From: Butyrivibrio sp. VCD2006
GTDB taxonomy: Bacteria > Bacillota > Clostridia > Lachnospirales > Lachnospiraceae
DNA length: 64,000 nt
Direction of reading: 5' to 3'
Assembly (NCBI RefSeq): GCF_000423925.1
Contig: NZ_AUIX01000007.1
Coordinates: 161,998 to 225,997 of the forward strand
This document shows, piece by piece, positions 9,034 through 19,211 of this stretch. The position numbers and the translations under genes were made by a program. How positions within the stretch are numbered: the stretch's first letter is position 1; every line of letters begins with the position of its first letter. Below the pieces are notes generated by a model. It was not told the origin of the DNA. It did not search any database and was given only the letters and a program-made list of their open reading frames with translations.

Positions 9034-10623
9034 ATGAAAAAGAATATTGAGGTTAAATGCCTTAGAATTATTCTGTTTGTTATAAACGCCATAGCGATTC
9101 TGCCCATACTGCTGGTGTCATTATATAATGTGCCGTCTGCAGATGATTTCAGCATGGCGTTTGAGGTCCATGAAGCTTTTATTTCGGGAGGTGTTTTTGT
9201 CGCGATAGCAAAAGCTGTTTATATGGGGGCATGGTATTATCTCAACTGGACGGGCGTGTATTTCAGCAATGCTCTCACAGCACTTGCTCCGCATGTTTTT
9301 AGCGAGCACCTCTATTTTCTGGGAACATGGATTGTTCTTTTGATGTTTACTGTCGGGATTTGTTATTTTTTAAGACAGTTTTTTTATGGAGTTTTGCGTG
9401 TTGAGAAGCATCTGACCGGCTGTATAACCAGTATCATATATTTCATTATGATTCATTGTATGCCGGTAGGATTGCCAAGAGTGGAGATCTTTTTCTGGTA
9501 CAGCGGCGCTATAAATTATCTGTTCATGTTTGGACTGGGCCTTTTCTGGCTAGGTTTTCTCTTGAAAATTGCTAATGCGGAATATTATAAGGGATATAAA
9601 ATAGTTTTGGTGTCAATTCTGGGTTTTGCTCTTGGTGGAGCCAATTATATGACATCTTTAAGTCTCGGGATAATATCTATTTGTATTCTGATAATTTCAC
9701 TTATCGCAAAGATTTCAGGAAATGCATCGCTGGAAAAGCAGATTGAGTATAGAAAATACTCAGTTGTCAGAATAGCTGAGAGATTTTCGGGCTTTAGAAG
9801 ACTTGTGGCACCTGCTGTCTGTATGCTTGTTGGCTTGATGCTGGCAGTTGTTGCTCCGGGTAATGCGCAAAGGTCTACGGGAGCAGCATATAATCCGATA
9901 AAAGCTGTCCTTATGGCGATATATTATACTTTTGATGCTATGCTTGGAAAATGGCTGACATGGCCGGTTGTAGTACTAATGATGCTGCTGATTCCTCTTT
10001 TGTGGAAGGCAGCAGGCAGAATAAAGCGATTTTACGGATTTGATCATCCGGTTCTTTTTATCATATTCTGCTTTCTTCTAACGGCAGCCAGTATTACACC
10101 CCCGATATATGCAACGGGGAGCATTGAAGCAGGAAGAATTCAGGCACTTTTTTATATGCAAGGGATGCTTCTTTTGATACTGATGGTCGGTTATATGTGC
10201 GGATGGATAAGATATGTAATAAAGCCGGCCAAGCTGATTGAAGGAGATGAACTTAAAAGGGGCAAGCCGGGAGATTTTCTTAAAGAGGCATTTCTTGGTG
10301 AGAATGCTTCGAAGGTAATTGTGTTTGTGGGGGTGTCATTTATCGTTTTGTCAGCTCTTGCACTTAAACCTGAACCTTATCTGTTTACCGGGACTGCTGC
10401 AGCTATGGATTTTGTAAATGGTGAGGCTGCCACATATCGCAGGGAGTTTGATAAGCGACTAGAAATTCTTAAGGATGATTCTGTGAAAAAAGCGGAATTT
10501 TTGCCTTATTCAGTTCATCCACAGCTTTTGTTTTTTTCTGATATTACTGACAATAAAAAAGACTGGCTTAACAAGGCTATGGCTGAGTATTATCATAAAG
10601 AAAATGTAGTACTTAAGCCATGA
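9034..10623 (+). CDS. multi-pass membrane protein, GT-C-like, function unknown
   Basis: This 529-residue protein has roughly 10-12 hydrophobic segments. An extracellular first loop begins NVPSADDFSMAFEVHE right after the first membrane helix. Acidic residues at that place are typical of GT-C glycosyltransferases that use polyprenyl-phosphate sugars. The C-terminal ~80 residues form a soluble outside domain. It resembles large Lachnospiraceae proteins of unknown function (possibly DUF6056, recalled and not checked). It is the first of three consecutive membrane proteins in this part of the locus. Confidence 0.6.
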   Translation: MKKNIEVKCLRIILFVINAIAILPILLVSLYNVPSADDFSMAFEVHEAFISGGVFVAIAKAVYMGAWYYLNWTGVYFSNALTALAPHVFSEHLYFLGTWIVLLMFTVGICYFLRQFFYGVLRVEKHLTGCITSIIYFIMIHCMPVGLPRVEIFFWYSGAINYLFMFGLGLFWLGFLLKIANAEYYKGYKIVLVSILGFALGGANYMTSLSLGIISICILIISLIAKISGNASLEKQIEYRKYSVVRIAERFSGFRRLVAPAVCMLVGLMLAVVAPGNAQRSTGAAYNPIKAVLMAIYYTFDAMLGKWLTWPVVVLMMLLIPLLWKAAGRIKRFYGFDHPVLFIIFCFLLTAASITPPIYATGSIEAGRIQALFYMQGMLLLILMVGYMCGWIRYVIKPAKLIEGDELKRGKPGDFLKEAFLGENASKVIVFVGVSFIVLSALALKPEPYLFTGTAAAMDFVNGEAATYRREFDKRLEILKDDSVKKAEFLPYSVHPQLLFFSDITDNKKDWLNKAMAEYYHKENVVLKP

Positions 10624-10682
10624 TCGGCCTATGCTGCAAAATGGTGTAAAAGTACAAATTATGGTTTATTTAGGAGGTTTTC

Positions 10683-11936
10683 TTGGGAGCTAATACAGAT
10701 AAAGATACAAAAAGCGGAAAGGCTTTGGGAATAACCGGATTTGACAGATGGCTTATCGGGCTTATAAACAATAATCTTGATAAGATAGCAATTGTAATAC
10801 TTGTTATTTTGTCGGTTATTATCAGAGTAAAGCTTATTCCTGAGACAACTCTTTCTCCCGACTATGAGAGTTACTATCTACCATGGGTTGAAGCATACAG
10901 AGAATACGGATTCTTCGGAGGATTGTCCAAAGATATCGGAGACTATTACGTACCTTACAATGTCATGTATGCCATATGCTCGCTTTTTCCGTGTGAGCCC
11001 TATATTCCCATAGCTGTTTTTTCAATGATAGCCGAGTTTGTAAGTGCTATTTATATTAAAAAGATACTGCTTATTATTCTTGATGAGAGAGGTATATCCG
11101 GGGAAAAAGCAAAAATCCAGGCTTCATTCGGGGCTGTATTAACATTGTTTTTACCCTTTGTTATCTGGAATGGAGCGCTTTGGAAGCAGTGCGACGCAAT
11201 CTATGTGGTATTTCTGGTGATTGCAATATATCATCTTTTGAAGGATAACTATAGACTTTCATTTGTTTTTCTTTCAATTTCATTTGGGTTTAAATTACAG
11301 GCAATTTTCTTTGTACCACTGTTTTTGGTACTCTATTTTGCCAGAAAAAAGTACAGCATTTTAGAGTTTTTCTGGATACCTGTAATGTATCTGATACTTG
11401 GACTTCCATGCGTTTTGGCAAGGAGAGGACTAAAGGCTACTTATCTTGCTTACCTTCTACAGACACAGGAGGTTTCAACTGAAGGGTATGGGATGGTATC
11501 CTATTATCCCAACTTTTATAATTTTGGATTGGATAATTTCGATGACCTTCTGACACTTCCTGCGGTACTAGTGGCGGCAGCAATTCTTGGAGTGCTTGCA
11601 GTTTATATTCTTCATCACAGTGAATATCTTGAGAAGAGAGAGAATACTCTTTATTTTGGGATTTTCATGGCATGGACCTGCTGTATGTTCTTACCCGGAA
11701 TGCATGAGAGATACGATTATGCTGTTGTACTTCTAATGACAGCGCTGTGCATAGCGGTAAAACGTGATAAGCTCTGGATAGCTGCACTTATGAATGTCAA
11801 TTCAACGCTTGTTTATATCATGGTTCTGTTCAGGGAGAGTACTGTTCCTATTACTGTAATCTCAGCGGTACAGATTGTTATTTATGCAGTGGTGGCATTT
11901 GATCTTGCTAAAAGAATTGGAGGTCAGCGTGCATAA
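10683..11936 (+). CDS. Gpi18-like mannosyltransferase family membrane protein
   Basis: This 417-residue polytopic protein resembles the bacterial branch of Gpi18-type mannosyltransferases. After the first helix comes the outside loop TTLSPDYESYYLPWVEAYRE with acidic residues expected for a GT-C active site, followed later by FVIWNGALWKQCDAIY and SFGFKLQAIFFVP. Such enzymes move a sugar from polyprenyl-phosphate to an acceptor outside the membrane. The start is TTG 10683, supported by AGGAGG at 10672-10677 with 5-base spacing. Its last 8 bases overlap the next gene. The sugar is unknown. Confidence 0.68.
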   Translation: MGANTDKDTKSGKALGITGFDRWLIGLINNNLDKIAIVILVILSVIIRVKLIPETTLSPDYESYYLPWVEAYREYGFFGGLSKDIGDYYVPYNVMYAICSLFPCEPYIPIAVFSMIAEFVSAIYIKKILLIILDERGISGEKAKIQASFGAVLTLFLPFVIWNGALWKQCDAIYVVFLVIAIYHLLKDNYRLSFVFLSISFGFKLQAIFFVPLFLVLYFARKKYSILEFFWIPVMYLILGLPCVLARRGLKATYLAYLLQTQEVSTEGYGMVSYYPNFYNFGLDNFDDLLTLPAVLVAAAILGVLAVYILHHSEYLEKRENTLYFGIFMAWTCCMFLPGMHERYDYAVVLLMTALCIAVKRDKLWIAALMNVNSTLVYIMVLFRESTVPITVISAVQIVIYAVVAFDLAKRIGGQRA

Positions 11937-13473
11937 GATTCTCAGAAATCTTTCAATGGTCTTTTTTGTACCATTTACAGCTTTATCGCTTCTTATTCTT
12001 GTGGTAACTTCTGTTACCACAATTTATTATGATACGGATCAGGAGGCTGATCTTCCAAGATTTGGAGGTCAGAATTTTCTTTGGCTCATAGTGGGAGTAT
12101 GTCTATTCGGGTTTATTCTTTATTTTTTCACCAAAACACATAAAAAGTGGTTATTACCGGCTGCTGTCTGCATAGAAGCTCTTCTATGCCTTGTTTTGAT
12201 TTTTACCTCCAGAGCTGTGGCTGTCACGGACGGACTTACGCTTGATGAGGTAATAAATGCGTTTGATCTGGGGGATTATAGCAGCCTTTTTAAAGGCGGG
12301 TATATGTTCGTATATCCTTTTCAGATAGGCTATGTGGCAATAGGTCAGATAATATCGAGAATTTTCGGCCCCAGCAATTATCTTGTGTATCAGCTGATCA
12401 ACCTTCTTTCGATAGTTGTATCGGTTATATTTTTGCACAAAACGACGAAGGAGCTGTTTGGAGATGATTTTGTATGTGACATCTTTGATGTATTGTCTCT
12501 GTCAATGTTCTTTCTGTTTTCATATGTGACATATGTTTACAATGATGTTTGGTCCTTGGCACCTGGCATACTGGCGCTATATTTTGAGATATGTTATCTG
12601 AAAAAACATGCTGTCAAGGACGAACTGTCAGCGGCGCTGTTTCTTGGAATTGGTTGTATGCTGAAGACCAATCTCTACATAGCGCTTATAGCAATGGCAA
12701 TTCTTCTTTTTGTTGATTTTTTGGAATATCTTTTAAATAACGGAGAAGAATTATTAAAGAGATGCCTTATCAATCTCTGTTTTGTTGTACTGCTTGCAGT
12801 GATGGCGGTTTGCCCTCTTAAGCTAATAGGTAGTATTTACGCAGGGAAAGCAGGTTTGTCTGAGTATCCTAAAGGAGTACCGAGTTCTACTTACTTTGCT
12901 ATGGCGATGCAGGAGGGCGAAGGAGAGTGGGGCTGGTACAACGGTTTTAACAGAAATACCTTTAATGATATGGATTATGACAGAGAATTGACTGATAAGG
13001 CAGCCAAGATGGCTATATCAGAGAGAATCTCTGAGTTCAGTAAAAGACCTTTACATGCCATTAAGTTTTATATGAGAAAGTTTTTGTCACAATGGGCTGA
13101 TCCTACTCATATTTCAATCAGGAATTATGAGCTTTCAATGCGACATTCGGAGTCAAAATCGGTATTTGCTTACTCTCTTGTTTACGGTATCTGGTCTCGT
13201 ATTTTTCAAGGGATTATGGACATAGCTCATTTTATGGTCTATTTGGGAGTCTGCATATATTGCCTCTTTACAATAAAGAAAAAGAGCCTTGACTTGCCAC
13301 AGGCTCTTCTGATCTTATTCGTATTCGGTGGTATGCTTTTTCATGAGATATGGGAGGGGTCTTCCCGTTACATCATAAGGTATTACCTTACGCTGCTTCC
13401 CTTTGCTGCTTACGGAATATCAAGGCTTATACTCTTTGTTTCCAAAGCTCTCAGCGGAAGAAAAAGACACTAA
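11929..13473 (+). CDS. multi-pass membrane protein, GT-C-like glycosyltransferase candidate
   Basis: This 514-residue protein has about 11 hydrophobic segments. The frame is open from 11875, but GTG 11929 is the likely start because GGAGG lies at 11919-11923 with 5-base spacing and because the start overlaps the stop of the preceding gene, as in a coupled operon. A loop after the third helix (DGLTLDEVINAFDLGDYSSL) has clustered acidic residues as in GT-C enzymes. Its 3' end overlaps the convergent ArnT-like gene by 4 bases with no terminator between. No named family was recognised with certainty. Confidence 0.6.
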   Translation: MHKILRNLSMVFFVPFTALSLLILVVTSVTTIYYDTDQEADLPRFGGQNFLWLIVGVCLFGFILYFFTKTHKKWLLPAAVCIEALLCLVLIFTSRAVAVTDGLTLDEVINAFDLGDYSSLFKGGYMFVYPFQIGYVAIGQIISRIFGPSNYLVYQLINLLSIVVSVIFLHKTTKELFGDDFVCDIFDVLSLSMFFLFSYVTYVYNDVWSLAPGILALYFEICYLKKHAVKDELSAALFLGIGCMLKTNLYIALIAMAILLFVDFLEYLLNNGEELLKRCLINLCFVVLLAVMAVCPLKLIGSIYAGKAGLSEYPKGVPSSTYFAMAMQEGEGEWGWYNGFNRNTFNDMDYDRELTDKAAKMAISERISEFSKRPLHAIKFYMRKFLSQWADPTHISIRNYELSMRHSESKSVFAYSLVYGIWSRIFQGIMDIAHFMVYLGVCIYCLFTIKKKSLDLPQALLILFVFGGMLFHEIWEGSSRYIIRYYLTLLPFAAYGISRLILFVSKALSGRKRH

Positions 13474-15296
13474 TCATTAGCTTTGGAAACCACGATGAAG
13501 TCGTAGAAAAGAGCAACCTTCGTGGCAGAAGCATCATAGCCGGGGATTTCCTTTAAGGATGAAAGTTGTGTTTTATGCAAAATAAACACATTTCCACTAT
13601 TTAGATATGCTGTTATTTTTTCTGTAAAATCATCCGGAATCCCAAATTTAAAATGCGTAAACGAATCAGCGATTCTGAATTCGGAATTTGGATCTTTATA
13701 ATGCACCGTTTCAAGGAAATCCTTGGGCGGTGTTTTTGTGTAATAAAGAGCGATCATAAAAGGCGCTGATAAATGCTCATATGTTGAGAAAACAGTAGCG
13801 TTCTTTTCAACTGTCTCATCTGCGTAAGCGCAGGCTTCTCCATATCCGGGCATAAAGGCTTCTGCATTTACCGCATTGTATTGCGTGAAATAAGTTTTGG
13901 AAAATAAAAATGCTCCAAGGAAGAAAAGCGCGGGAGCAAGTGCTTTTGCCCCAATTGCGAAGAGACGCTTAGGCGTTGAGTCCGCATTTTTTTGGATGGT
14001 AACAAATTCATTGACTACGAAAATTAAACCACGGGCCATAAAGTAAGTAAGCGGAATAAAAATCAGTACCATTCGTGTTATGTCTTCCTCGACAAACAGG
14101 CCAAAAATAAACACAGGAAAGAAAAGACTGTTTATCACCTGATCGAGGAAAATCCCTGTAACAGTTCTTTTTATACTTAGAATCACTCCCAAAATAGTCA
14201 TGGGAAAGGTGAATAAAAGAAGCGGCGGAAAACCTGGTAAATAATTCAGAATCTGCTCCGAGGAGTTTCCAATCGTTATGTTCTTTACCATCACAATAAA
14301 ATTCTGGCATACAAAAGGCATAAGCTCTGATCCGGAGGCGAATACAGAGCGTTTTGCAGTGAACTTTGTAATCGAGAATAACGGAGTTGTTATGGCGGGA
14401 AGATCAAAGATGTTGATCACATAAAATACGATAAGTGGTAGTGAAACCACGAGAAATACAATAATGCCCCATATCATTTGGAGCGCTGACATTCTTCGAC
14501 TTTTTATACATATCACGCACATGATGACAAGGTGCAGAGGAATAACTATTGTGGCGGCGCCATAGCTATAGAGAGTAAGTGAATACAGGATGGCAGAGAT
14601 CATGTAAAAAGGGGTACCTTTTTCTTTTTTGTATGCACCGGCTGAGAATGACAAAAGTGCAGAGATTACCCAAAAAGGCGTGGTATTGCAGTCAAGACTC
14701 CATCTTGAGAGCATGATGTGCCACGGAGTAAGGGCAATAACTGCAAGACTTACTAAAGGTATCCAGAGATATTCGCCGGAAATATACTGAAGATGCAGAT
14801 TAGCTTTGCTGCTGCGTAAAGATTCCCTACTGAGTATTTTTATAAGAAAAAAGAATAATACAAGAGTAGCAACACCCAAAACAGCCGGCAGAGCTCTGAG
14901 AATAAAAGGACTACTGCCAAAGACAGACGTAGTAAGGGCATTGAGGTAGATCATAAGAGGGCTTCCGCCACCTGAGCCATAGGTTATAGGATAGACAGGA
15001 AGGTGATTTCCATCGCGATCCATACCATATTCAGAGAGAATGTATGCTTCGTAGCCGATAGAAGCTTCGTCCTGATGCAATCCTTTAGGAATTGCGGAAA
15101 GCATGTAAAGCCTTAGCGCTGAGCCGATTAAAATAACGAAGATGGGAAGAAGAAAGGTGAATATGGCATTAAAACTTACGTCTGATAATTCATTTACTTC
15201 AAAGACTGAATTCTGGTTGCTTTTAAAGTGCAAAAACAGTGCAAAAACGACAATCCCCAAATAAATGATAAGTGATATCAGATTAATAGTCCCCAT
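13470..15296 (-). CDS. ArnT/PMT-like GT-C glycosyltransferase
   Basis: This 608-residue polytopic protein has the outside loop GLHQDEASIGYEAYILSEYG, with the DEA acidic pair, and PVYPITYGSGGGSPLMIYL, matching the ArnT/dolichyl-phosphate-mannose mannosyltransferase superfamily (GT39/GT83 type). These use polyprenyl-phosphate sugars to glycosylate lipids, polymers or proteins on the outer face of the membrane. I chose ATG 15294-15296 over the upstream TTG at 15302 because GGGAG (minus strand, 15303-15307) is then spaced by 6 bases. It lies on the opposite strand to its neighbours. The acceptor is unknown. Confidence 0.75.
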   Translation of the reverse strand: MGTINLISLIIYLGIVVFALFLHFKSNQNSVFEVNELSDVSFNAIFTFLLPIFVILIGSALRLYMLSAIPKGLHQDEASIGYEAYILSEYGMDRDGNHLPVYPITYGSGGGSPLMIYLNALTTSVFGSSPFILRALPAVLGVATLVLFFFLIKILSRESLRSSKANLHLQYISGEYLWIPLVSLAVIALTPWHIMLSRWSLDCNTTPFWVISALLSFSAGAYKKEKGTPFYMISAILYSLTLYSYGAATIVIPLHLVIMCVICIKSRRMSALQMIWGIIVFLVVSLPLIVFYVINIFDLPAITTPLFSITKFTAKRSVFASGSELMPFVCQNFIVMVKNITIGNSSEQILNYLPGFPPLLLFTFPMTILGVILSIKRTVTGIFLDQVINSLFFPVFIFGLFVEEDITRMVLIFIPLTYFMARGLIFVVNEFVTIQKNADSTPKRLFAIGAKALAPALFFLGAFLFSKTYFTQYNAVNAEAFMPGYGEACAYADETVEKNATVFSTYEHLSAPFMIALYYTKTPPKDFLETVHYKDPNSEFRIADSFTHFKFGIPDDFTEKITAYLNSGNVFILHKTQLSSLKEIPGYDASATKVALFYDFIVVSKAND

Positions 15297-15376
15297 AAAC
15301 AACTCCCATGCAAGAAATGCGAAAAAATCAGTTAGTTTATTATAGGTAACACCATTGTACTAAGTCAAACGCTATG

Positions 15377-15404
15377 TTGAAAAAATTACTACCTATGTTA
15401 TAAT
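15377..15404 (+). promoter_or_regulatory. sigma-70-type promoter for the radical SAM gene
   Basis: TTGAAA at 15377-15382 and TATAAT at 15399-15404 are separated by 16 bases, about 36 bases upstream of ATG 15441. This is the best promoter candidate in the gap between the divergent ArnT-like and radical SAM genes. Confidence 0.65.
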
Positions 15405-15440
15405 AAGCGCTGTTGTAGTTATTATTTTGGAGGATATGAA

Positions 15441-16436
15441 ATGCCAATCAGGGTTAACAGTTTTATGGGCAAGTTCGGATGGTTTGCGAGAACACATTTC
15501 CCTATGCTTGCCAGTGAAGCGTATCTTAAGCTTCAGTTTGCAACCAGAAATAAACAACAGCAGGATTATATAAATTACTTCATGAATGCCAAGGAAGTGC
15601 CGATGCCAAACGTGGTAAACATCGAGACCATCAACAGATGTAATTCTACTTGTGCATTCTGTACAGCTAATGTGCATGCTGAGAAGAGACCACTTTGCAA
15701 AATAGATGACGATCTTTACAAGAGCATTATCGATCAGCTCGCTGATTGGGGATATAAGGGACATCTTACACTTTATGGTAATAATGAGCCCTTACTTGAT
15801 ACTAAGATAGTTGAGAGGCATAAATATGCCAGGGAGAAGCTGCCGGATAGCTTTATCTTTATGAGTACCAATGGTCTTATTCTCACTATTGATAAGGTTA
15901 AGGAAATTAAACCCTATATCAATCAGCTTATTATCAACAATTACAGCATGGAATATAAGCTGCACAAGAATATCCAGGAACTCTATGAGTATGTTAAGGC
16001 TAATCCCGAAGAGTTTAAGGATCTTGAGATTGAGATTCAGATGAGATATCTTGAAGAGGTTCTTACAAACAGAGCGGGTTCAGCGCCGAATAAGCAGGCA
16101 ACTGAGAAGGTGATAAAGGAGACATGTCTTCTTCCCTTTACGGATATGTGGATTATGCCTAATGGTAAGCTTGGACTTTGCTGCTGCGATAACTATGAAG
16201 TTACGAATTATGCTGATCTTTCTACCACAAGTCTTAAGGATGGATGGGCTTCGGAGGAGTTCATGGCGGTTAGAAGAAGGATTGCAGAGGGGCGTCAGAA
16301 TGAACCCTTCTGTAAGCATTGTGACTTCATTGATGCAGGCTTTAGAATGACAATTGTCAAGGCTATTCTTGAGGGAAGAGATCCTAATAAGCTCGGAGGA
16401 CACGAGAGAATGGGTATCTTCAAGAAGGAAGACTAA
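15441..16436 (+). CDS. radical SAM protein with SPASM-like C-terminus
   Basis: This 331-residue protein has the radical SAM iron-sulfur motif CNSTCAFC near residue 70. A C-terminal cysteine cluster (CLLPF..., LGLCCCDNYE, FCKHCDF) resembles a SPASM or twitch auxiliary-cluster domain. LTLYGNNEPLLD matches the GGEP-type SAM-binding region. Members of this group modify peptides, proteins or sugars, and the substrate here is not evident. GGAGG at 15429-15433 precedes the start. Its own promoter and its place between glycosyltransferase genes suggest a surface-glycan role, but that is only context. Confidence 0.78.
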   Translation: MPIRVNSFMGKFGWFARTHFPMLASEAYLKLQFATRNKQQQDYINYFMNAKEVPMPNVVNIETINRCNSTCAFCTANVHAEKRPLCKIDDDLYKSIIDQLADWGYKGHLTLYGNNEPLLDTKIVERHKYAREKLPDSFIFMSTNGLILTIDKVKEIKPYINQLIINNYSMEYKLHKNIQELYEYVKANPEEFKDLEIEIQMRYLEEVLTNRAGSAPNKQATEKVIKETCLLPFTDMWIMPNGKLGLCCCDNYEVTNYADLSTTSLKDGWASEEFMAVRRRIAEGRQNEPFCKHCDFIDAGFRMTIVKAILEGRDPNKLGGHERMGIFKKED

Positions 16437-16456
16437 AGTCAGCGATTGGAGGAATT

Positions 16457-18214
16457 GTGAGGTCAATAGCCGGAAAAATCGCAACAAGGTGGTATATCTG
16501 CCTTATAAGTATTTTTATGCTAGCTGTTTTTGCTTTATATATGATAGTGGGAGAGAACAGCTACATAGCGATACCTGACAATCTGGACCTGTTTGTGGCC
16601 CAGTACAAAATGATGAAAAACACAGGGACATTCTTTGCTCATGGCGCGAATGTCCCATTTCTTAATGGAATAAGCAGAGATAATCTGCCGGGAGAGTTCT
16701 ATCTCTATAGTGTTCTATATATGATATTTCCTGCGTATGTCGCATATGTCCTTGGATATCTGTTGAAAATTGTGATTGCTATTGTGTCATGCCTTCTTCT
16801 TGCAAAGGATATGATGAAGGAAGAGAATCCGGGAGATATCGCGTGGATCTGTGCATTTGCGTATGGAATACTTAATCTTTTTCCGGCTTTTGGAATTCCG
16901 TTTGCATCCATACCTTTGGTGATCTTTTTATTAAGAAAAATATATATACTTGGATTCTGCAGAGATTCCATTAAATACTTTGTCCTGCTTTTCCTTTATC
17001 CGGTGGTATCATATTTTTCGTATTTTGGAATGTTCATACTGGGTTATCTGGTGCTTGCGATCATTTGGAGATTTATTGCTGACAGAAAGCTCTCGGTTCC
17101 GCTATGCCTCTCACTTATTGTTCTTGCAGCAGGCTTTGTGATACTTGAATATCGGTTGTTTGGAGCTATGCTCTTTTCCGATGAAGTTACAATAAGAAGT
17201 ACGATGAAGGATGCATCTATGGGCTTTTCTCAGATTGTGGCAGAGAGCTTTGATGTGTTTAGGCGGGGCATGATGCATGCTGACGATGCACATGAGTATT
17301 TGGTATTACCGGTATGTACATTGTATTTCATATATCTGAATGCCGGATATATCATGCGCAGAGATTTTAAGGGCATGCTACATGACATTTATAATCTTTT
17401 CGCTGTACTACTGGTATTTAACAGCTTTGTATATGGAATATATTACAGTGAAGGAATGAGAAACTTTGTGGCCTTTGTGCTACCGCCGCTTACCGGATGG
17501 CAGTTTAACAGAACTATATTCTTCAGTCCCTTTTTATGGTATGCGTCTCTATTTATTATTTGTATAAGAATGGCCAGAAGAGACAATATTTTCTTAAGGC
17601 TTCTTGCGAGAATTCTTCCGGTAATCGCTGTATTTGTAATTCTTCTTGGTTCTAAGCATTATAATGACTTGTACGATACTGCTTACGGAACTGCGTACAG
17701 GATTAAGACCGGGCATGAGGTTGACAGGCTGAGCTACGGAGAGTTTTATTCCTGCCGCCTTTTTGATAAAATAAAAAGCGATATCGGTTATGGCGAAGGT
17801 GAGTGGGCAGTTGCATATGGAATGCATCCTGCAGTGCTTGAATATAATGGCATATCAACGCTTGATGGGTATCTCGGATTTTATTCGCAGGAATACAAAG
17901 AGCGATTCAGAAAGGTCATTGCGCCGGCTCTTGAGAGAAAGGAAAATACCAGAATATATTTTGATGACTGGGGCGCGCGCTGCTATCTGTATTCGGGTAC
18001 AGACGATACAATTGTTATGGCGACGAGAAGCTATAGCGGAGTGACTGACAACGATATATACATCGATACAGATGCGCTTGCTGATCTTTCCTGCAGCTAC
18101 ATTTTTTCAAGGATTGAGCTTAGTAACGCCACTGAAAAGGGGCTTTTTATTAAAGGAGTTTATGAGGACTCCACATCACCATACAAAATCTATGTGTACG
18201 GAGTGAATAATTGA
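16457..18214 (+). CDS. YkoS-like multi-pass membrane protein
   Basis: This 585-residue protein has about 10-12 hydrophobic segments and an outside C-terminal domain of ~170 residues. After the first helix, AIPDNLDLFVAQYKMMK resembles the acidic loop of a membrane protein family that includes Bacillus YkoS (possibly DUF6044, recalled and not checked). The family sits in surface glycan loci and may be GT-C-like, but no activity is established here. GTG 16457 is the start, with GGAGG at 16448-16452. It lies 20 bases after the radical SAM gene. Confidence 0.6.
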   Translation: MRSIAGKIATRWYICLISIFMLAVFALYMIVGENSYIAIPDNLDLFVAQYKMMKNTGTFFAHGANVPFLNGISRDNLPGEFYLYSVLYMIFPAYVAYVLGYLLKIVIAIVSCLLLAKDMMKEENPGDIAWICAFAYGILNLFPAFGIPFASIPLVIFLLRKIYILGFCRDSIKYFVLLFLYPVVSYFSYFGMFILGYLVLAIIWRFIADRKLSVPLCLSLIVLAAGFVILEYRLFGAMLFSDEVTIRSTMKDASMGFSQIVAESFDVFRRGMMHADDAHEYLVLPVCTLYFIYLNAGYIMRRDFKGMLHDIYNLFAVLLVFNSFVYGIYYSEGMRNFVAFVLPPLTGWQFNRTIFFSPFLWYASLFIICIRMARRDNIFLRLLARILPVIAVFVILLGSKHYNDLYDTAYGTAYRIKTGHEVDRLSYGEFYSCRLFDKIKSDIGYGEGEWAVAYGMHPAVLEYNGISTLDGYLGFYSQEYKERFRKVIAPALERKENTRIYFDDWGARCYLYSGTDDTIVMATRSYSGVTDNDIYIDTDALADLSCSYIFSRIELSNATEKGLFIKGVYEDSTSPYKIYVYGVNN

Positions 18215-18229
18215 TAATCGGGGGTTTAA

Positions 18230-19171
18230 ATGGATAAGATAGCAGTTTTGATTCCCTGCTACAATGAGGAACAGACAATTGAAAAAGTTATAAAGGATTC
18301 GAGAGCAGCGCTTCCGGATGCTGTTATATATGTATATGACAATAACTCAACAGACAGGACTTCTGAGATTGCGATGGCTAACGGCGCGGTTGTACGCCAT
18401 GAATATGTTCAGGGCAAGGGAAACGTAATCAGAAGAATGTTCCGCGAGATAGATGCGGAGTGCTACGTTATGGTTGATGGGGATGATACTTATCCCATGG
18501 ATTCAGCTCCGGGAATGTGCGAGCTTGTACTGGAAAAAAACGCTGACATGGTTGTGGGAGACAGATTATCTTCCACATATTTTACTGAAAATAAGAGACC
18601 GTTTCACAATTTTGGAAATAGCTTGGTCAGAGGCAGTATTAATCGTCTTTTTGATTGTGATATCAGAGATGTAATGACAGGATTCAGGGCCTTTAGCTTT
18701 GAGTTTGCCAAGACTTTTCCGGTATTATCAACAGGTTTTGAGATTGAGACCGAGATGACAATACATGCGGTCAATAACCATATGCAGATTGAAAACTATA
18801 TCATTGAGTTTCGTGACAGACCGGCAGGTTCAGAGTCCAAGCTCAATACTTATTCGGACGGCATGAGAGTTCTCATGACTATTGCAAGACTTTACAGGGA
18901 TTATAAGCCCATGGGATTTTTTTTGATCGTTTCACTGATTCTGGCAATTATTTCGGTTGCATTTTTCATTCCGATCTTTGCAGAATACCTTGAAACCGGT
19001 CTGGTTGAGCGATTTCCTACGCTTATAGTCTGCGGATTTGTCATGCTCGCAGCGATTTTATCACTGTTTGCGGGTATGATATTACACAATCTTACTATAA
19101 ATCACAGAAGGGAATTTGAGATGAGACTTATAAGCCTCAATTCAGAGAAAAAGCGTCTTTTACGAAAATGA
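18230..19171 (+). CDS. polyprenyl-phosphate sugar synthase-like GT2
   Basis: This 313-residue protein has a GT-A fold N-terminus: AVLIPCYNEEQTIEKVI, then YDNNSTDRT, and the metal-binding VDGDDTYP. Two or more hydrophobic helices follow after residue ~225. This arrangement matches the dolichyl-phosphate-mannose-synthase group, which makes polyprenyl-phosphate sugars at the inner face of the membrane. Such donors feed the GT-C enzymes encoded around it. GGGG before ATG 18230 is the ribosome site. The sugar nucleotide used cannot be told. Confidence 0.82.
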   Translation: MDKIAVLIPCYNEEQTIEKVIKDSRAALPDAVIYVYDNNSTDRTSEIAMANGAVVRHEYVQGKGNVIRRMFREIDAECYVMVDGDDTYPMDSAPGMCELVLEKNADMVVGDRLSSTYFTENKRPFHNFGNSLVRGSINRLFDCDIRDVMTGFRAFSFEFAKTFPVLSTGFEIETEMTIHAVNNHMQIENYIIEFRDRPAGSESKLNTYSDGMRVLMTIARLYRDYKPMGFFLIVSLILAIISVAFFIPIFAEYLETGLVERFPTLIVCGFVMLAAILSLFAGMILHNLTINHRREFEMRLISLNSEKKRLLRK

Positions 19172-19211
19172 TCGCCGGTTTTTAGAGGGGACGCTGTGAC
19201 TGGAGGAAACT

